Source: Desulfurobacteriaceae bacterium
GTDB taxonomy: Bacteria; Aquificota; Aquificia; Desulfurobacteriales; Desulfurobacteriaceae
DNA: 55,926 nucleotides
Direction of reading: 5' to 3'
NCBI GenBank assembly: GCA_026987115.1
Contig: JALSNF010000012.1
Coordinates: 1-55,926, forward strand
Part shown: in pieces, positions 52,087 to 55,926 of the stretch
Position numbering within the stretch: the stretch's first letter is position 1
Layout: each line of letters begins with the position of its first letter
Position numbers and translations under genes: made by a program
The notes under the pieces: model-generated
Told to the model about the DNA's origin: nothing
Databases searched by the model: none
What the model saw: the letters and a program-made list of their open reading frames with translations, nothing else

Positions 52087-52518
52087 ATGTCTATCCCAGA
52101 ACCCCTTTTAAAGGTAGCAGCTATATTCTTTGACATAATATTCGTTTTAATAGTCTTTTCACTTTTATTTGTTGTAGGCTTAAGGTTTTACTGGAAGTGG
52201 AAAGCAAAAAGCCTAAAGGGAAGACCCCTTCCAGAAGGAATACCAAACGTAAATAGACTAAAAAAAGGAAAAGGGGTAATTTACTTTTACTCTCCAAACT
52301 GTAAGCCCTGCCAAATGGTAGAACCTGTTTACAAGAAACTCTCTAAAGAGCTTAAGAAAGTTAGTTTCATTAAGGTTAACGTTTTAGAAAACCCGGAAGC
52401 TGCAAGGAGCGTAGGGATACTTGCAACGCCAGCTTTAGTAATAACCAAGGAGGGTAAAATTGAAGAAGTAATTTTAGGCCCCGTAAGTGAAGGGACTTTA
52501 AGGGAGAAGCTAAAGTAG
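52087..52518 (+). CDS. Membrane-anchored thioredoxin-like protein
   Basis: The 143-residue protein has one membrane span (about 8-32) and a thioredoxin domain with the redox pair C72-K-P-C75 and the cis-Pro region LATPALVI. Anchor-then-thioredoxin with no other domain is common in thermophiles; the stop-transfer Arg/Lys block after the span (KWKAKSLKGR) suggests the domain is cytoplasmic, though the opposite topology cannot be excluded. It precedes the oligosaccharyltransferase gene by 8 bp. Confidence 0.87.
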   Translation: MSIPEPLLKVAAIFFDIIFVLIVFSLLFVVGLRFYWKWKAKSLKGRPLPEGIPNVNRLKKGKGVIYFYSPNCKPCQMVEPVYKKLSKELKKVSFIKVNVLENPEAARSVGILATPALVITKEGKIEEVILGPVSEGTLREKLK

Positions 52519-52526
52519 GGGGAGAG

Positions 52527-54503
52527 TTGAAAGCAAAAAAGGTTTCTTTACTGCTTCTGTTGATTTTAATTCCCTTAACGGTAGGCCTGAAAATAAGACT
52601 TGACGACCTAAAGGTTTGGGAAAGGTATAAACAGTTTTTCTTTTACCAAGGGAGAGCTCTCTTTACAAGCTACGACGCCTTCTACTTTGCAAAGTTCGGG
52701 AAAGATTACCTTGAAGGCACTTATAAGGGAGGAAAGAAAGACCCTTTAAGGTTTGTTCCAGATAACGCCACCTACCCGGAAATTATCCCTATGGAAAGCT
52801 GGCTTGGAGCAAAGATAGCAAAATCCCAAGGAACTTACATAGAAAACGTCTCAGTATGGCTAACTCCGGCTCTGGCAGTTTTAGTGGTTATCCCCTTAGT
52901 ATTTTACTTTTACGAGCTTAGACTACCCTTTACAGGCTTTGGAGCTTCACTTTTAACGGTAGTATCTCTCCTTTACCTAGTAAGGACTTCAATAGCAAGG
53001 TTTGACACAGACTCGCTAAACCTCTTCTTTCCATTTACAATAGCCCTCTTCCTCCTCCACTACTTTAAAACAGAGGGAAAAGAGAGGATAATTAGCCTAC
53101 TCCTTGCAGGAGTAGCTTCTCAGCTCTACTACTGGTGGTACCAACACCCAGGCATAAACTTAGCAATTTTTACTTTCTTCGTGATAGCTTTCTTCTTCAC
53201 TAAAAGGTTTAAAACCAAAGAGCTTTTTTTAGCTTTTCTATTTTTTAACCCGGTTCTAGTTTTTGAAGGAATAACAAACCTTGTAGGATTAACTAAAACT
53301 TACATAATAAACTATTTCAAACCAGAAGTTCAAGGTTTTCCCAATATATCAATGTCAATTAGCGAAGTTAGGCACGTTAACGTTCCCCAAATCGGCAAAT
53401 TCACATGTGGAAATGAACTTCTGTTTTTTGTAGGCATTGCAGGTTTCTTCTTTCTCCTTTTGAGGAAATTCTACGAAACATTGATTTTAATACCTATTTT
53501 CCTTATAGGTTTAATGGCATTTTTTGGAGGGAATAGGTTTGCAATGTACTTAGCTCCTTTCGTAGGAGCCGGTTTGGGATATGTATTTGACCTTTTAATA
53601 GGGACTCTTAAAAAGGAAAAGCTGAAACTGGGAGGCTACCTGGTCGGTTTCCTCCTTCTAACTGGAACAATTATCGCTTTTAACTCACTTTCATTTAAAG
53701 TAATTGCAAGGCCTAAAATAACTCCTCAGCTTGAAGGGGACTTCTTAAAACTTAAAAGTCTAACCCCCAAAGGAAGTTGGGTCTGGACTTGGTGGGATTA
53801 TGGTTACGCCATACAGTACTTATCTAGAAGAGCAACTTACCATGATGGAGGAAGTCAAAAATCACCAAAAACCTACTTTGTAGCCACTTCCTATTCAACA
53901 CCTAACCCTCAGGTTGCCTATAATGTAATCTTGGGGATTTCAAATTTAGGAGCAGAAGGGATAAGGGAGCTCCTTAAAAAAGGGAAAAGACCAGAAGAGA
54001 TAAGAGAGGAAGTCTTTAAAGGTAAGTACTCTAAAAAGATTAAGTCTCCGGTTTACTGGGCCTTTACGGAAGATGAAATAGGTAAGTTCTTCTGGATAAA
54101 CTACTTTGGAACTTGGAACTTTAAGCTTGAAAGGGGAGAGAGAAACGGCATTATTGAGCTTAATTTCTGTAGGGAGAGTAAGGGAGAGCTCCTTTGCAAA
54201 AACGCCGTATTTGACAAACTTTTAGGGAAAGTTGTTTTAAACGGTAGGAGCTTACCTGTAAAAAGGTACGTCATTAAAGGAAGTGAAATTAAAGAATTGG
54301 ACTACGGAAATCCTTTAGGGATAACCATTGAAAAGGTAATCACAAAAAGGGGAACTTTATACTTACTAATGGCTGAACAGCCCTTTAGGTCAATGTTTAA
54401 CCAAATGTACATACTGAGGAACTATGATAAAAACCTGTTTAAACTGGTTTACGACGACTTCCCAACAATGGTACTATATAAAGTAAAGGGAACGGGAGAG
54501 TAA
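52527..54503 (+). CDS. STT3/PglB-type oligosaccharyltransferase
   Basis: The 658-residue protein has about 11-13 membrane spans in its first ~390 residues, then a soluble domain with the catalytic signature W422-W-D-Y-G426 (WTWWDYGYAIQYLS). The first periplasmic loop has SYDAFYFAKFG, aligning with the metal-binding loop of Campylobacter PglB; RFDTDSLNLF supplies the DxD, and SISEVRHV fits the flexible loop. These features indicate transfer of a lipid-linked glycan to Asn in proteins. TTG start (from AGTTGAAAG) is 8 bp after the thioredoxin gene. No other pgl genes are near. Confidence 0.9.
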   Translation: MKAKKVSLLLLLILIPLTVGLKIRLDDLKVWERYKQFFFYQGRALFTSYDAFYFAKFGKDYLEGTYKGGKKDPLRFVPDNATYPEIIPMESWLGAKIAKSQGTYIENVSVWLTPALAVLVVIPLVFYFYELRLPFTGFGASLLTVVSLLYLVRTSIARFDTDSLNLFFPFTIALFLLHYFKTEGKERIISLLLAGVASQLYYWWYQHPGINLAIFTFFVIAFFFTKRFKTKELFLAFLFFNPVLVFEGITNLVGLTKTYIINYFKPEVQGFPNISMSISEVRHVNVPQIGKFTCGNELLFFVGIAGFFFLLLRKFYETLILIPIFLIGLMAFFGGNRFAMYLAPFVGAGLGYVFDLLIGTLKKEKLKLGGYLVGFLLLTGTIIAFNSLSFKVIARPKITPQLEGDFLKLKSLTPKGSWVWTWWDYGYAIQYLSRRATYHDGGSQKSPKTYFVATSYSTPNPQVAYNVILGISNLGAEGIRELLKKGKRPEEIREEVFKGKYSKKIKSPVYWAFTEDEIGKFFWINYFGTWNFKLERGERNGIIELNFCRESKGELLCKNAVFDKLLGKVVLNGRSLPVKRYVIKGSEIKELDYGNPLGITIEKVITKRGTLYLLMAEQPFRSMFNQMYILRNYDKNLFKLVYDDFPTMVLYKVKGTGE

Positions 54504-54504
54504 G

Positions 54505-55875
54505 TTGAAAATAACCTTTAACGGAGCCGCAGGCGTAGTCACGGGAAGCTGTCATCTAATAGAAACTGGAAACACAAAGTTCCTCCTTGACTGTGGACTA
54601 TTTCAAGGAAGCGAAGAGCTGGAAGAGCTTAACGGCAAATTTACCTTTAAACCTGAAGAGATAGACTTTGTGATACTTTCCCACGGGCACCTTGACCACT
54701 GTGGAAGGCTTCCCCTTTTAGTAAAGAGGGGATTTAAGGGAAAGATTTTTGCAACTTCAGGGACGATTGACATATCAAGACTTATCCTCCTTGACGCTGC
54801 TCAAGTTCAACAGGAAAACATAAAGACGGAAAACAGAAGGAGGTTAAGAGAAGGGAAAAGGCCAAAGGAGCTCCTATATACCACTGACGACGTTTTTGAC
54901 ACCTTTAGCCACTTTAAAGAGTGTTCTTTTTACAAGTGGTACTCTGTAGGCCCAATAAAGTTTAAATTCCACGACGCAGGCCACATCCTCTGCTCTGAGT
55001 TTATTGAAATTGAAATTGAAGGGAAAAAGCTAATATTCAGCGGAGACATAGGAAACGAAGGAAAACCCTTAATTAAAGACCCTGAAGAACCTCCAAAAGG
55101 AGACATAGTACTCATAGAGACAACTTACGGAAACAGGAAACACAAGAGTTTTAAAGAGTCTGTTGAAGAGTTTAAAGAGGCGATACTTTCCACCTTTAAA
55201 AGGAATGGAGTTGTCCTCATACCTACATTTGCCCTTGAAAGGGCCCAAGACCTACTTTACATCCTTAAGAAGATGTACGAAAAAAGGGAGCTCCCTCCCT
55301 GCAAAGTCTTCCTGGACTCTCCACTAGCAATATCAATAACTAAGACCTTTAAAAGACACCCAGAGTGCCTAGAGGAAAAAGTAGTAAAGGAAATGAGGGA
55401 AAGGGGACTCTTTAACTTCCCTTACCTAGAGTTTACAAAGACAGTTGAAGAGTCAAAGAAAATTAACTACTACCGTGGAAGGGCAATAATAATAGCCGGG
55501 AACGGAATGTGCACCGGCGGAAGGATACTTCACCACATAAAACACAGGATTTGGGACAAGAATAACTCAATAGTTTTCGTAGGCTACCAGGCAGAAGGAA
55601 CTTTAGGTAGGGAGATAGTTGAAGGTAAAAGGAAAGTAAAAGTATTTAACGAAATAGTAAAGGTTAACGCAAAGGTCTATACCATTAACGGCTTTTCCTC
55701 CCACGCAGACCAGCCACAGCTTTTACATTGGCTCAAAAAGGCTTCCCATAGGGAGACTCAAGTTATATTGGTCCACGGAGAGAGAGAAGTTCAAGAAGCT
55801 TTCTACGGGAAAGTAAAAGAAGCAGGAATTAACAAGGTCTATCTGCCAAAACTCTACGATACCTTAGAGCTTTAA
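54505..55875 (+). CDS. Beta-CASP metallo-beta-lactamase-fold hydrolase (RNase-like)
   Basis: The 456-residue protein has the metal site H60-x-H62-x-D64-H65, a later GHILCSEF and FSGDIGNEG, a beta-CASP insertion (GMCTGGRILHHI) and the RNA-specificity end FSSHADQPQLLHWL. The architecture is that of the CPSF73-like bacterial family often annotated as MBL-fold RNA-specificity hydrolase (TTHA0252-like, an RNase). It probably cuts or trims RNA. The start is TTG, 1 bp after the oligosaccharyltransferase stop. Confidence 0.92.
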   Translation: MKITFNGAAGVVTGSCHLIETGNTKFLLDCGLFQGSEELEELNGKFTFKPEEIDFVILSHGHLDHCGRLPLLVKRGFKGKIFATSGTIDISRLILLDAAQVQQENIKTENRRRLREGKRPKELLYTTDDVFDTFSHFKECSFYKWYSVGPIKFKFHDAGHILCSEFIEIEIEGKKLIFSGDIGNEGKPLIKDPEEPPKGDIVLIETTYGNRKHKSFKESVEEFKEAILSTFKRNGVVLIPTFALERAQDLLYILKKMYEKRELPPCKVFLDSPLAISITKTFKRHPECLEEKVVKEMRERGLFNFPYLEFTKTVEESKKINYYRGRAIIIAGNGMCTGGRILHHIKHRIWDKNNSIVFVGYQAEGTLGREIVEGKRKVKVFNEIVKVNAKVYTINGFSSHADQPQLLHWLKKASHRETQVILVHGEREVQEAFYGKVKEAGINKVYLPKLYDTLEL

Positions 55876-55926
55876 CAAATTTGTCAACTCTAACTTACAA
55901 AATTGTCAACTTAACTCTAAACAAAT
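55875..55926. repeat. Two imperfect ~22-bp direct repeats at the window end
   Basis: TTGTCAAC occurs at 55881-55888 and again at 55903-55910, each preceded by CAAA(A/T)(T) and followed by mixtures of CTTAACT/CTCTAACT. The last six bases (ACAAAT) could begin a third unit. It is AT-rich and non-coding. On the minus strand each unit contains TTGACA. It could be a tandem protein-binding site or the edge of a longer array cut off by the window. Confidence 0.4.

Noticed and set aside
55875-55926. Start of a CRISPR array
   Set aside because: Units are only about 22 bp, imperfect and without spacer-like unique stretches; no cas gene is visible.

Overview
The window looks like chromosomal DNA of a thermophilic, Gram-negative bacterium of the phylum Aquificota, most likely the Desulfurobacteriaceae (Thermovibrio/Desulfurobacterium relatives). 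This is inferred from Lys/Glu/Arg-rich proteins, AGG/AGA/ATA-rich codon use, very tight gene packing, a DUF1931 single-chain histone-fold protein of the Aquifex Aq_328 type, a TrpRS with a Thermotoga-like Cys cluster, LPS export genes (KdsC, LptC, LptA, LptB, LptE), and both flagella and type IV pili. No phage, transposon or CRISPR array was found. No gene-free stretch exceeds about 110 bp, and most operon neighbours overlap or sit within 10 bp.

Layout: (1) 1-1023 is the 3' part of serS. (2) 1047-7038 (+) is a pilus-tip cluster: a small secreted protein, PilY1 and four pilin-like proteins (FimT-, PilV-, PilW- and PilX-like). (3) 9776-7035 (-) is an envelope operon: metallophosphoesterase, KdsC, LptC, LptA, LptB. 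(4) 11056-9818 (-) is a three-haem MauG/CcpA-type peroxidase. (5) 22328-11111 (-) is a long co-directional run: purC, trpS, a 30-residue membrane ORF, ribD, three glycosyltransferase/TPR-like proteins, flagellin with a sigma-28 promoter, flaG, fliD, fliS, a fliT-like gene and bioD. (6) 22424-29413 (+) holds purF, ftsL, ftsI, thrS, infC (AUU start), rpmI and rplT, with tRNA-Arg(CCG) on the other strand. (7) 33574-29439 (-) holds the histone-fold gene, a terminator, then a DUF1858-like, DUF2148, CorA and permuted acyl-CoA synthetase operon. (8) 33681-38394 (+) is purL plus a PilS/PilR-like two-component pair. (9) 40895-38395 (-) is argG-tig. (10) 40940-47925 (+) starts at a consensus promoter and runs tRNA-Met, tilS, hpt, ftsH, folE, a TPR lipoprotein, a membrane-anchored protein, a DUF2892 protein, tRNA-Thr and a polytopic membrane protein. 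(11) 52028-47897 (-) is leuS, lptE, an unknown gene and yedF. (12) 52087-55875 (+) is a membrane thioredoxin, a PglB/STT3-type oligosaccharyltransferase and a beta-CASP metallo-hydrolase.

Most genes are housekeeping. The more unusual content is: a probable flagellin-modification cassette with a methyltransferase-like/GT2 fusion; a bacterial N-oligosaccharyltransferase; two tRNA genes followed within 11-20 nt by Shine-Dalgarno-less protein genes; a flagellin promoter buried in the upstream glycosyltransferase gene; a translationally coupled 30-aa membrane ORF; and a strong excess of the palindrome GAGCTC across the window but not in the pilus cluster. Start codons were reassigned where a clear ribosome binding site argued for it (pilY1, fimT-like, thrS, infC, argG, tilS, hpt and the 621-aa fusion). 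All function calls rest on motif recognition and synteny; no database search was possible.
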